Positions 15,558-23,648 of a stretch of 64,000 nt of DNA are shown here, one piece after another. Positions within the stretch are counted from its first letter, which is position 1, and every line of letters begins with the position of its first letter. The notes beneath the pieces are model-generated. The model did not search any database and was not told the origin of the DNA. It saw only the letters and a list, made by a program, of their open reading frames with translations. The stretch is from WRHT01 sp031550525 (GTDB lineage Bacteria; Desulfobacterota; Desulfovibrionia; Desulfovibrionales; Desulfovibrionaceae), in assembly GCA_031550525.1 (NCBI GenBank), contig JAVBON010000002.1, positions 1-64,000 on the forward strand, written 5' to 3'. The position numbers and the translations under genes were made by a program.

Positions 15558-16907
15558 TTATGACGAGGGTTGGCCCAAATAGACGCAGGCCAGCGCGCCC
15601 CAGGCGCGGGGCTTAGTTGTTGCACCATAACGTATATTACTGTCTCCCCTGCTGCCCATGCCACCTAAAGCGACAAGGGCATTTGGGTTGACGGCTATTC
15701 CTCCGTAAATACTCCCCACCCAAGGATTTGTGGCTCCACTACTCAAAAAAGTCCCTCCGTGCGTATGCTCTTGTATTTGGTCCAGATGCGTATCCCCCAC
15801 TCCCAAAGCATCGAACCCGGCAGCTTCCGCGTACATGCCGCGCAGGTCGGGCAGGCGCAAGGTTCCGGCATTCAGGTCTTGCACATAATATGACGCGCCG
15901 CCTATGCCGCCCCAGCCTACGGTGCTGCCGTCGGCCAAGGTGGACCAGGTGGCGGTGGTCATGGCCTGCCATTCCGCTTCGGTTTTACAGAGCAGTTGCC
16001 CATCAGCGGTTTGCAGGTAGGCCCACGCCTCGGGGTAAAGCGTTGCCGCGTTTGCTATAAGCCCACCCTGAGCCGGCTGAAAACCAGGCTTGAGAACTGG
16101 GTGGCGGAAGTAATAAAACTCGCAGAGATCGTATTTGTGATGGTAAGCAGCGGTGTTTGAATATTCGTTCCAGGTGGCTACCTCCGTAATCTCGCCGGTT
16201 TGCGTATTTTCAACCTCTTCGATTACGGCGCTGCGCACGTACACCGTTTGGGGGCTGGCAGCCGCCCAAGAGTATTGCGTAACGCTGTCGCCCAAATCGT
16301 TGGCGATAATGGTAAAATACAGCGGAGGCTGCACCGGAAAGTTGCGGTTATCCGCATGTTCCGCCACAAACAGCTTTTGCGGGCGCAAGGCCGTATCGGC
16401 ATCCACGCCTGTGTCGGTAAAAACATAATGGCCCAAGGCGGCGCGGGACACCTCCAAGGCCGTGGCCGCAGTGCCTTGCGCCTCACCGGCGGCGCGTTCC
16501 GCCACGCTTGCCTTGGCGTCGGCGCTGGCTGCCAGCGTTTCAGCGCCGGAGGCCTTACTTTCAGCCTGCGCTGCCAGAGATTTGGCGGTTATCGCCTCGT
16601 CCAGGGCTTCATTCGCCACGGCGGCGGCGGCGGCGGCCCCGCCCTGCGCGGCAGTGGCGGCGGTTTTGGCTTCTTGGGCCATGGCTTCGGCATTTTGGGC
16701 CGCGCTTGCGGCGTTTTCGGCCTGGGCCACGGCGTTTTGGGCAGCGGCCTGGGCGTTTTCGGCCATGTTGCCGCTTTGCCGCGCCTTAACGTCGATATTT
16801 GCAATATCCAGCCCCAACTCGTTGAAAGCGGCGCTGGTTTGTTCCTCAAAAGCCTCACCGGACAAATCGCCGGTCACAGGCACATAATGAAAGTTTACTA
16901 AGGGCAT
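15558..16907 (-). CDS. Phage tail fibre protein, paralogue 1
   Basis: A 449-residue tail fibre with a different head (MPLVNFHYVPVTGDLSGEAF) from the other two paralogues. The Ala-rich shaft and conserved middle domain are near-identical in sequence to theirs. The tip has a distinct sequence with DTHLDQIQEHTHGG and a Gly-rich stretch, then the common end RAWGALACVYLGQ. HTHGG-type motifs coordinate iron in several phage fibres and spikes. Being first of the three, it may be the ancestral fibre. It is preceded by another collar-type fibre gene. Confidence 0.85.
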   Translation of the reverse strand: MPLVNFHYVPVTGDLSGEAFEEQTSAAFNELGLDIANIDVKARQSGNMAENAQAAAQNAVAQAENAASAAQNAEAMAQEAKTAATAAQGGAAAAAAVANEALDEAITAKSLAAQAESKASGAETLAASADAKASVAERAAGEAQGTAATALEVSRAALGHYVFTDTGVDADTALRPQKLFVAEHADNRNFPVQPPLYFTIIANDLGDSVTQYSWAAASPQTVYVRSAVIEEVENTQTGEITEVATWNEYSNTAAYHHKYDLCEFYYFRHPVLKPGFQPAQGGLIANAATLYPEAWAYLQTADGQLLCKTEAEWQAMTTATWSTLADGSTVGWGGIGGASYYVQDLNAGTLRLPDLRGMYAEAAGFDALGVGDTHLDQIQEHTHGGTFLSSGATNPWVGSIYGGIAVNPNALVALGGMGSRGDSNIRYGATTKPRAWGALACVYLGQPSS

Positions 16908-17102
16908 GGTTGCTCCTGATTAATTCTTACAGTTATTGCGCGCGTCCATGCATATTCCGCATGCACGGCAGCAAACGCTTGCGGCATACCGGCACTAAAG
17001 GTTTTACTGTAAACGGAACATAACGGGTATTCGGCCTGGAATATGCTTGGGCAAACGGGTAAGACAGCAAGATAAGTTGAAAAAAGAGGTGGCTGTGAGC
17101 CG

Positions 17103-17248
17103 GGTTGTGTCTACATTCCGGCGCTGTTTCCCTCTGGCCGCGTCAGCAAGGATTTGCCCCTCAGTCGAATACCGTAAGAATATACTATTTCGGTTCAAAG
17201 CCTTGCTTCCTTGCCAGAGAACAAAATCGCTCTGAAGTCGACACAGCC
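17103..17248. mobile_element. TA-flanked MITE-like element, family A, copy 3 (inverted)
   Basis: 146 bp; its reverse complement aligns along its whole length with the element at 5600-5746, including the block TTGTTCTCTGGCAAGGAAGC. One side is flanked by TA (17249-17250), while the other side reads CG, so one copy of the duplication has mutated. With the adjacent C it forms the TAG stop (minus strand) of the fibre gene at 17248-18117. Confidence 0.8.
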
Positions 17249-18117
17249 TAGTCATGCTTTATGCACCAGAGGGCGCAAAAGTTTTTAGGCCTGTTCTCGG
17301 TGGAGGTGGGCACCACGCGGGAGGCGTCAAAGCTGTATTGGCGGGCATCGTTACTATCCACGCTTCTAGGTGTTACATTGTTCCACCAGAAGCCGTTTTT
17401 ATAAAAGACGCCAGAGGCGCTGCCGGTATCATATTGCCCATAAGATTCCACTCCGCTGCCAAAGCTGCCGGTAATATTTCTTATGGCATCGCCCTGCTTG
17501 CTCAAAATGCCTCTGCTTGCGCCATCGGGGTCCACAGTTCCGGCGGGGTTGTAACCGCGCGCGAACAAGCCGCGATAATCAGGCAGTATATTGCTGCCCA
17601 GCACGGCGTACAGTTTTGGGTAAGCGGTTGGAGAGAAGGCGGAGCCATCCAGCGCCAGATACCCAGAGGGGGCGTTGAGCCCGGCATAAAGCCCTATGTA
17701 GCCTACCGGAGTGCCGTCAAACTTGCAGGTGAACTCAGTCCAGCAAAGCTCATTGGCGCCGGGCTCAACCACGCCGGTAACGGCCACGTCCGGCCCGTTG
17801 GCGGCCTCGCACCACCAGAGTTTTGAGGCATGGTAAACAATGGACGGGACAGCGTAGTTCAAATGCGCCTTGTAGCTGAACAGCCCGCCGGATTGCTGCC
17901 AAAACCCCAGGGCGGAAAGCATATGCAAAATGCCGTTAAAGTCGGCACGGCTGGGGGCCACGCCGCCGGAGGCCAAAGGCTGTTGGGTTTCTTCAGGAAA
18001 GCCCGAAGAGAATGAAGCGCGGCCAGAGGTATCTTGCTCCGCCGGAATAATTTTGTAAGTGCCGGATTCGGCAAAAACGCCGGGCAAAAAATGCTTGGGT
18101 TGGGTGGGTATGCTCAT
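17248..18117 (-). CDS. Phage tail collar/fibre protein
   Basis: A 289-residue structural protein. The N-terminal part (KHFLPGVFAESGTYKIIPAE, then GGVAPSRADFNGILHMLSALG) is a typical baseplate-attached fibre head. The C-terminal half contains a phage collar domain (YLALDGSAFSPTAYPKLYAV, LPDYRGLFARGYNP), followed by RNITGSFG and a Cys-containing end. It lies directly after the DUF2612 gene of the baseplate module. It may be the short fibre that carries the exchangeable long fibres downstream. The final codons run into a MITE-like element. Confidence 0.8.
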   Translation of the reverse strand: MSIPTQPKHFLPGVFAESGTYKIIPAEQDTSGRASFSSGFPEETQQPLASGGVAPSRADFNGILHMLSALGFWQQSGGLFSYKAHLNYAVPSIVYHASKLWWCEAANGPDVAVTGVVEPGANELCWTEFTCKFDGTPVGYIGLYAGLNAPSGYLALDGSAFSPTAYPKLYAVLGSNILPDYRGLFARGYNPAGTVDPDGASRGILSKQGDAIRNITGSFGSGVESYGQYDTGSASGVFYKNGFWWNNVTPRSVDSNDARQYSFDASRVVPTSTENRPKNFCALWCIKHD

Positions 18118-18149
18118 AAAAATTCTCCTGTCATTTTAAATTTGTAGGG

Positions 18150-18800
18150 CTATTGGCCCACACTCAAAGCATTGTCCGCCGCAAAAGGCGACTGGCCGAA
18201 GGGCTGCATGTGTGAGCCGGAAAAACCAAATACCCGCGAGGGCTCAACGGCATAAACCTCCCAGCCCACGCCAGCGCCGCGCGTTAGAGAGCCGGCGCAT
18301 TTAAACACGGCTAGTTGCGTAAAGGTAAGAGGTTTTTCAAAAACCCAGCGAATCAGCATGGGTGCAGGTTGCAGCACATATGCGGCGGAGGGGAAGCCGG
18401 CAATGCCGGTGTTGATAAGGGCGGCCAAAAGCGCGTTTTGCGCGGCGGCCGTGGCGGCCGAAATGTTCGCCATGGCCTTGTAAAGCAGCAACAGGCGGTA
18501 GTTATCGTCATCCAGAGTTATTGCGGCTCCGCCGCTTTCATCTCTTATAACGCGCTCCATCCGCAGGATGCGCCCCCAGTTGTCCAGCCCCGGCCCCTGA
18601 GCGGTGTGTATGTTGAAAATCTTTTCATAAAAAAGCGTTACGTCTTCTTCTGGCGAAAGGGCGCTCCCGCAGGCCTCGGCCAGTGCCAGCATTTTCGGGC
18701 TGGCGCTGTACTGGCTTTGAATGGCGTAAGAGGTTTTCTCGCGTATATTCTCCAACTGCCGTATATTTGGCGTGCTCCGCCAGTTTCTCCAGGTGTACAT
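18150..18800 (-). CDS. DUF2612 baseplate protein (gpI-like)
   Basis: A 216-residue protein with the DUF2612 pattern: LFYEKIFNIHTAQGPGLDNWGRILRMERVI, then a DDDNYRLLLLYKAMANISAAT helix. Members sit between the baseplate J-type protein and the fibres in myophages and act as the wedge component that attaches fibres, like gpI of P2. The gene starts eight bases after the stop of the J-like gene. Length is normal. Confidence 0.85.
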   Translation of the reverse strand: MYTWRNWRSTPNIRQLENIREKTSYAIQSQYSASPKMLALAEACGSALSPEEDVTLFYEKIFNIHTAQGPGLDNWGRILRMERVIRDESGGAAITLDDDNYRLLLLYKAMANISAATAAAQNALLAALINTGIAGFPSAAYVLQPAPMLIRWVFEKPLTFTQLAVFKCAGSLTRGAGVGWEVYAVEPSRVFGFSGSHMQPFGQSPFAADNALSVGQ

Positions 18801-18808
18801 GGCCGCAC

Positions 18809-20041
18809 CTACACAAAGGCCACGGAAATGTTGGCGGTGGATATTACAGGCTCCTGATTGCCGTTTATACTGAGCACGTCCTTGTAATCGGCATCCGCCG
18901 GGGCGTCGCTCCCCAAGGCTATGCGGATGGACTGGATGCTGCGCACGCCGGGCGCTGTCATGGCCGGATAGTAAAAACGCGAGGCGTACACGGTGGAGGC
19001 CAGGCCGATGCGCCCGTTGCCGGAATCGGCATGCAGGCCGTAAAAGTCATTATACAAAGTATCATTCAGGGTGGATATCTGCTCGGCCGTAAGGCCCGCG
19101 CCAGCGCCCATGGTTACTTTTATCCAGAAATTTACCGTATCCGGCCGCTCGATGCGATAGTTGTAAACCGCGTTGTGATAATCGGCGGCGGCATGAGCTA
19201 TGGCGGTGTTGCCGCCGGTGTCGCAACCGTTATCTTTTTTATTGTAAATAACTCTGGCTATGTCGGCGTCTTCTCCGCCGTATATGCACACCGCAATGCC
19301 GTGGCCCGGCACGCTTACGCCGTATTTTTCAACGGGCGCCGGCCCGCAGTTTTCCAGTACCTGCACGTCAAGCACGCCTGCTATATCAGCAAGGGCGCCG
19401 TAAAGAGCGCCGGTGGAGCCATGGGCGTTGGCCGCCACCGAAGCGGCCCGGCGGGCTTCAAACTCCGAGCGGGTTTCAAGGTTGCGGCCCACGGCCCCGG
19501 CAGCCTCGTTATCCACCGTATCCCAGCCCGGCACGGTTGTTACAATGGCGGTTACGGAGCGCGGCGGAATATCTATGGGGCCGTTTTCGGCCACTCTAAA
19601 GGTGGTTTCGGCCTTGCCGTCCGCCCCTATGCTTACTGAACGGTTGCAAACAAGCGTATGCCCGCCCAGCGACTGCGCCAACGCGCCGTAGGGAATAACC
19701 GTGCCGCTTAGGCCGGAAAGCTGGCAGGTTACAACAGTGGGCTCGTCAAGCTTGCGCTGCAAAAAGTAGATGTTGCCCAGGGCGTCTTGCCAGCGCCCGT
19801 CCGCCACATTGGGGTTGAACTGGTTGGAAAGGTAAAGCAGCTCGGCGTTTTTGGCCTCTATTTCCGCCGTAGCCGCGTCTATAAGCTGGCCCGCCGGCGT
19901 GCTGGGCTCGGTATCCAGCGGCGGGAGGTCGGGGTCAAAAAAGGCCTGCTTCCAGTCTTCGGCCACGTCTTGGCGTATAACCGATGTTTCCGGCGCATAA
20001 AGCCCGGCGCCGGGGTCGAAGTCAAGTCCGGATCTTGCCAT
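18809..20041 (-). CDS. Baseplate J-like protein
   Basis: A 410-residue baseplate wedge protein. Features are GLDFDPGAGLYAPETSVIRQDVAEDW at the N terminus, then QLIDAATAEIEAKNAELLYLSNQFNPNVADGRW, and a central domain with PPRSVTAIVTTVPGWDTVDN followed by ETRSEFEARRAASVA, hallmarks of gpJ/gp47 proteins. It forms the wedges around the central spike. GGAG lies before the ATG. Neighbours (gp25-like upstream, DUF2612 downstream) are the standard order. Confidence 0.92.
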   Translation of the reverse strand: MARSGLDFDPGAGLYAPETSVIRQDVAEDWKQAFFDPDLPPLDTEPSTPAGQLIDAATAEIEAKNAELLYLSNQFNPNVADGRWQDALGNIYFLQRKLDEPTVVTCQLSGLSGTVIPYGALAQSLGGHTLVCNRSVSIGADGKAETTFRVAENGPIDIPPRSVTAIVTTVPGWDTVDNEAAGAVGRNLETRSEFEARRAASVAANAHGSTGALYGALADIAGVLDVQVLENCGPAPVEKYGVSVPGHGIAVCIYGGEDADIARVIYNKKDNGCDTGGNTAIAHAAADYHNAVYNYRIERPDTVNFWIKVTMGAGAGLTAEQISTLNDTLYNDFYGLHADSGNGRIGLASTVYASRFYYPAMTAPGVRSIQSIRIALGSDAPADADYKDVLSINGNQEPVISTANISVAFV

Positions 20042-20107
20042 ATATGTCTCCTTGTTTAATTGCTGTTGCCTTGGGCAACGCCGCCTTTTGCCGATGCGGC
20101 GGGTTAT

Positions 20108-20491
20108 TTAGTATCTGGCTGTGGCCGTTACATCGGCATCGCCCTGAGCCGTTGTAAACCTAAGCTCGGCCCGCACGGTTCTGGTTTTGGGGTCTGGGGC
20201 GGATATCTCCACCGCCGTAACCTCTTTCACGTCCGGCACAGAAAGCGCGGCCCGGCGCAAGTAGGAGCGCAAAAGCGCGTTGTTGGATTTTTTGCCCAGC
20301 TCCACCACAAAATGCGGTATGCCTTTATCCTGCGCGAAGTAAGCGTCTTGCGTAAACAGCCGCGCCTCGCACGCCACGTTTTGCGCTGTAGCCCGCCCGC
20401 CCTCACTTTGCACTGCTATGCGGCCCATGCCGTCTAGCGTGAGGTCCCAGTTTTTGTCGTCAAGCTGCAAAGTTCTTCTGGTATGCGCCAT
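20108..20491 (-). CDS. Baseplate wedge protein, gp25/gpW-like
   Basis: A 127-residue protein beginning MAHTRRTLQLDDKNWDLTLD; this start is chosen because longer frames run into the spike gene. It has the gp25 lysozyme-like fold pattern (VACEARLFTQDAYFAQDKGI, LLRSYLRRAALSVPDVKEVT). It joins sheath and wedge. It lies between the spike gene (stop at 20500) and the J-like gene. Confidence 0.85.
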   Translation of the reverse strand: MAHTRRTLQLDDKNWDLTLDGMGRIAVQSEGGRATAQNVACEARLFTQDAYFAQDKGIPHFVVELGKKSNNALLRSYLRRAALSVPDVKEVTAVEISAPDPKTRTVRAELRFTTAQGDADVTATARY

Positions 20492-20499
20492 AATTACCT

Positions 20500-21255
20500 C
20501 TATGCGGGCGGGTTGGTGTTGGAGTTGCCACGGCTTATGCCGCCGTGCGTGTGTGTATCCAGCCGTAAAGAGCCGGATACGATGCTTCCGCCGCTGTTGT
20601 TTATGCCGTTGGAGAATTGGGCAGGCCCGCCTTGGCCCTGCGCGGTTCCGCCCCAGGTGATATTGCCTGCCGCCGTGGCGTTGCCCGCCACCGTTATATT
20701 GCCGGTAAACAAGGTTTCCGGCGCATCCACGGTGCACTGGGCGGTTTTTATGGTTACGCTTACCGGCGCATGCAGCACCGCCTGTTTTTGCTGATTCAGC
20801 TCCAGCCATATTTCCGGTGCTTTGTTCAGAAAGCCGCCTATGTAAAAACCATCGGCCTGATCAAACTGGCGAAAAGAGCCTGGAGGCACGGGCGTTGCCG
20901 CGCCCCGCCTAACGCCGGAGCTGTCGCGCTTGGCAAATACGGCCAGCCCGATGTCGCCGGGCTGCGGGTCCATTACCAGCGCCGCAATGCCGCCCTGTAT
21001 GCGGCTATAGGGCAGGCGGGCTATCTCTGCCGGGGGCAGGGCGTTGCCTGACGCGTCCAACTGGCAGACCAGCGGCTTGACGTTTACATAGCCTGTCATG
21101 CCGCCGGGGCCGCCCGCCTCTACCGACATAACCGCCACCACCTCCGCCGTGTTAACGCCATCGCGTATGAGCGCCTCTATAAGAAAGGAGACCGCGTTGG
21201 TATAAGTGTTGGCCGTGGTGAGTTTTCTGGTGCCTTTTACCGTGCCGTTACTCAT
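20500..21255 (-). CDS. Gp138-type baseplate spike protein
   Basis: A 251-residue tail spike. The N-terminal OB-like domain (TAEVVAVMSVEAGGPGGMTG, LPYSRIQGGIAALVMDPQPG) matches the Gp138 N-terminal family of membrane-piercing tips. It is followed by a beta-helical stretch with TVDAPETLFTGNITVAGNAT repeats and an end with DTHTHGG, whose His residues could bind iron at the tip. It overlaps the hub gene by eight bases. It would puncture the target outer membrane upon sheath contraction. Confidence 0.88.
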   Translation of the reverse strand: MSNGTVKGTRKLTTANTYTNAVSFLIEALIRDGVNTAEVVAVMSVEAGGPGGMTGYVNVKPLVCQLDASGNALPPAEIARLPYSRIQGGIAALVMDPQPGDIGLAVFAKRDSSGVRRGAATPVPPGSFRQFDQADGFYIGGFLNKAPEIWLELNQQKQAVLHAPVSVTIKTAQCTVDAPETLFTGNITVAGNATAAGNITWGGTAQGQGGPAQFSNGINNSGGSIVSGSLRLDTHTHGGISRGNSNTNPPA

Positions 21256-22108
21256 AATAGGCCGCCTCCACTTTCGATTCCCAACTGCCGCCGCCGGGCA
21301 GCCAGGCCGATATTTGGTGCGAGAGCCTGGTAATGCGCCAAAGGCCGGTGGCGCGGGGCACGATGCTTTCCACCGCTATTAAGCCGCCGTAGACAAGATT
21401 TGGGTTAAAAACACAGCGGCAGGAGATGCCGTCTTGCGTAAAGGTGGGGTAGCCTATAAGGCCGGTATCTTTGTTAAGGGCCACGGCCACGCCGCCTCGG
21501 GCCAGCCCAGCGGGCAGCGTCAGCACGGTGGCGTCGTCTATAATCAATTCGCAGCCTATGTCACGCGCCAGCTTGATCATTTTATCCATGGGCGAGCCCG
21601 GCAGCCAGATATCCTTAACCGAGGCCGTTACCCCCTGGTTTATGTAGGTATAGCCCGCTTCATCCGCAAAGCGGGCAAAAAGCGCGGCCGCCGGGGCCAC
21701 GCCTATTACGGTGGCCACAGGCATGGCTATTTGCTGCGGGTAAGAGCCGGAATCGGCCTCAAACTGCATGCAGGGGTTGGGGCTGGCGTTAAAATCGGCA
21801 AAGGCGCTGCTTATTTCACCCTGAAAAATGGTGGTAAGGTTGCCGCCCTGCTCGCCCGCCATTACTTCAATGAAGTTTTTCTGTGATTCCAGCGGGCGAA
21901 AAGAGAGCATGGTCAGTTGGGCCATGTCTTCATAGCTGAGGCCCCATATTTTGATCGAAGCGCTGTTTTTTTCCGGCAGGCCTGGTTTTTCCACACTCAC
22001 CTCGCAGGCCAGACCTTCAATTACCCTGGTGTTGCCTCCGGCGGAAAAAACGCCCTTGCCCAGCGTAACGGTGATTCGAATGTGTTTTAAAGTGAAGCTT
22101 CTGGGCAT
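21248..22108 (-). CDS. Baseplate hub protein
   Basis: A 286-residue protein starting MPRSFTLKHIRITVTLGKGVF. The pattern (ACEVSVEKPGLPEKNSASIKIWGLSYEDMAQL, then FQGEISSAF, then ARDIGCELIIDDATVLTLP) is that of gpD/gp27-like hubs of DUF3383-sheath phages. The hub joins tube and spike. It overlaps the spike gene and lies two bases from the baseplate plug gene. Confidence 0.8.
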   Translation of the reverse strand: MPRSFTLKHIRITVTLGKGVFSAGGNTRVIEGLACEVSVEKPGLPEKNSASIKIWGLSYEDMAQLTMLSFRPLESQKNFIEVMAGEQGGNLTTIFQGEISSAFADFNASPNPCMQFEADSGSYPQQIAMPVATVIGVAPAAALFARFADEAGYTYINQGVTASVKDIWLPGSPMDKMIKLARDIGCELIIDDATVLTLPAGLARGGVAVALNKDTGLIGYPTFTQDGISCRCVFNPNLVYGGLIAVESIVPRATGLWRITRLSHQISAWLPGGGSWESKVEAAYYE

Positions 22109-22110
22109 GG

Positions 22111-22443
22111 CTAATACCTCAGGCCGTCGGGCAGGCGCTCGCCTTCTTCAACATGCAGAAAAAGCCAGCGGCCGGTGTTGCCCGAGCGCAAGCCCTGCCA
22201 ATGCGGCGGGCGGTCGCCTTCCATATCCATAAAATGCAGGGTACCCGCAAAAGCAGGCGAGCGCGATTGCAATACATCCGCCCTATTCTGGCAGATAGCG
22301 CCACGGCAAACCTCAACGCCGTCCGCGCTTAAATCGAGGTAAAGCCTTTCTTGCCGCCAATAGACGGAGACTGTGCAGTACCGGCCGGATAGCACCACAT
22401 TGAGCGTTTGGGCCGGAATTGCGGAAAGAGGAATAATTTGCAT
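22111..22443 (-). CDS. Baseplate plug family protein
   Basis: A 110-residue phage protein: MQIIPLSAIPAQTLNVVLSG, then YRQERLYLD-like strand (YWRQERLYLDLSADGVEV) and HFMDMEGDRPPHWQGL. This matches the small Pam3 gp18-type plug protein encoded just before the hub in related myophages. The family is recalled from sequence pattern and position. Confidence 0.75.
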   Translation of the reverse strand: MQIIPLSAIPAQTLNVVLSGRYCTVSVYWRQERLYLDLSADGVEVCRGAICQNRADVLQSRSPAFAGTLHFMDMEGDRPPHWQGLRSGNTGRWLFLHVEEGERLPDGLRY

Positions 22444-22604
22444 AAAACACCGCCAGTTGATAGTTAGAGCTGGTTATTATGATGAAGACGGAGCGGGCGA
22501 AGTGGCGACCCCCTTGCCCTCGCGGCCTCGAAGAAGGCAATCCGCCAACAGCAATCAAGCTATCTATTTATTTTTATTGAAAGTTTACAAAAGGAACAAT
22601 TTTT

Positions 22605-23012
22605 ATGAAGAAAAGATTCTCCCTGCTCGCATGTTCCGCCCTTTTGCTGCTGTGCGCCTGCGGCGGCGGCAGCGGCAATATGGATAAACTGAACGGAAAA
22701 TGGTCCGCCGATGCCGCTGAAACGGCAAAGGCCTCCGGCGTAAAGCCGCAAAACGAGTTTGAAAAGAATATGCTGGAGCTGATTTACAGCGCCGTGGGCA
22801 TGGAAATAGACGCGTCAGGCAAGAAAATAACCATGGGTTTTGGCCCCACCGCCAAAGGCGGGCCTTTCAGCATTGTTTCCGACAGCGGCAACGAGGTGGT
22901 GCTGCAAGAGGGAAGCAACAAGTTTACAATTGTTTTCGTGAATGACGATCTGGTTATAATGCGTGATGAAAACGAGCCGGAAAAACCCATAGCCTTCAGG
23001 CGCGTAAAGTAG
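22605..23012 (+). CDS. Small lipoprotein, cargo (moron) gene within tail operon
   Basis: A 135-residue lipoprotein encoded against the direction of the tail operon, between the plug and Dit-like genes. AAAGGA lies 10 bases before ATG. The signal peptide ends in a lipobox (LLLLCAC) followed by a Gly/Ser linker. The domain (MDKLNGKWSADAAETAKASG, then strands ending RDENEPEKPIAFRRVK) is small and beta-rich, about 105 residues. Inverse orientation, independent signals and envelope targeting are typical of lysogenic-conversion genes such as superinfection-exclusion lipoproteins. That role is inference. Confidence 0.75.
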   Translation: MKKRFSLLACSALLLLCACGGGSGNMDKLNGKWSADAAETAKASGVKPQNEFEKNMLELIYSAVGMEIDASGKKITMGFGPTAKGGPFSIVSDSGNEVVLQEGSNKFTIVFVNDDLVIMRDENEPEKPIAFRRVK

Positions 23013-23021
23013 CGTAAGGTT

Positions 23022-23648
23022 TTAGCCGCAAGAGGGTTTATCCTCTTTGCTTTCGGCTTTGCCGGCGGTTTTAGCGCCGCTTTTGCTTGCGCTTTTGCCG
23101 TCTTTTTTGCCGACGGTTGCGCTTTCTTCTTTGTCATCAAAAGAGCAGCCGAAAATCATGCGCAATATGGAGCAGCATTTTTTGGTCTGCGTTTTGCCGG
23201 TTTTTACCTTGGCGGAGCTGGTGGGGTTTAGCGCCACATAATAGCTTTGCGGCGCTACCTGGCGCACCTCCGTGAGGTTAAGCTCCGTAACCAGCATGCC
23301 AGCGTTGTTCTGCAAGCCGCGCTTATACGAAAAAGACTGCAAGGTCATGCTCTCGTACAGGGCCGAGGGCGTGGATACCGCAAGGGTAACGGCCTCGCGC
23401 CGGTATTCGTCCAGTTGCGCCAGCACACGCTCAAAATCTGAGTTTGAGCCCTGAAAACCCAAAGTCACACGTATTTCCAAAGGGCTTTGGGTTTTGTTGT
23501 AGTTAATAAAACCGCCCTCTTCCACCGGGTAAGATGTAACCTGGCCGGAGTTGGTCACATCCAGCTCAATAAAACTGGTAAAGGCCACGGCAGTGCCGCC
23601 TTGCGCGTCTAAAAGCGTCCATTCGCCGTTATGCGTTGCTTCGCTCAT
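23022..23648 (-). CDS. Dit-like phage tail protein
   Basis: A 208-residue protein (start MSEATHNGEW at 23648, or an alternative ATG at 23654). Residues 1-130 resemble the Dit-like N-terminal domain placed between the tape measure and baseplate genes (TLLDAQGGTAVAFTSFIELD, PVEEGGFINYNKTQSPLEI, SFSYKRGLQNNAGMLVTELN). The last 60 residues are a Lys/Ala/Ser-rich low-complexity tail with two adjacent Cys and a further Cys. This is unusual for the family and may be an addition. The start overlaps the tape measure stop. Confidence 0.78.
   Translation of the reverse strand: MSEATHNGEWTLLDAQGGTAVAFTSFIELDVTNSGQVTSYPVEEGGFINYNKTQSPLEIRVTLGFQGSNSDFERVLAQLDEYRREAVTLAVSTPSALYESMTLQSFSYKRGLQNNAGMLVTELNLTEVRQVAPQSYYVALNPTSSAKVKTGKTQTKKCCSILRMIFGCSFDDKEESATVGKKDGKSASKSGAKTAGKAESKEDKPSCG

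Noticed and set aside
11227..16901. Long plus-strand frames opposite the tail fibre genes
   Set aside because: They mirror the Ala/Gln-rich shafts, give Gly/His-rich low-complexity products and recur at the same place in all three paralogues; no start signals.
10777..16907. Diversity-generating retroelement behind the variable fibre tips
   Set aside because: No reverse transcriptase or template repeat is in the window, and tips differ by whole-block replacement rather than by scattered A-site changes.
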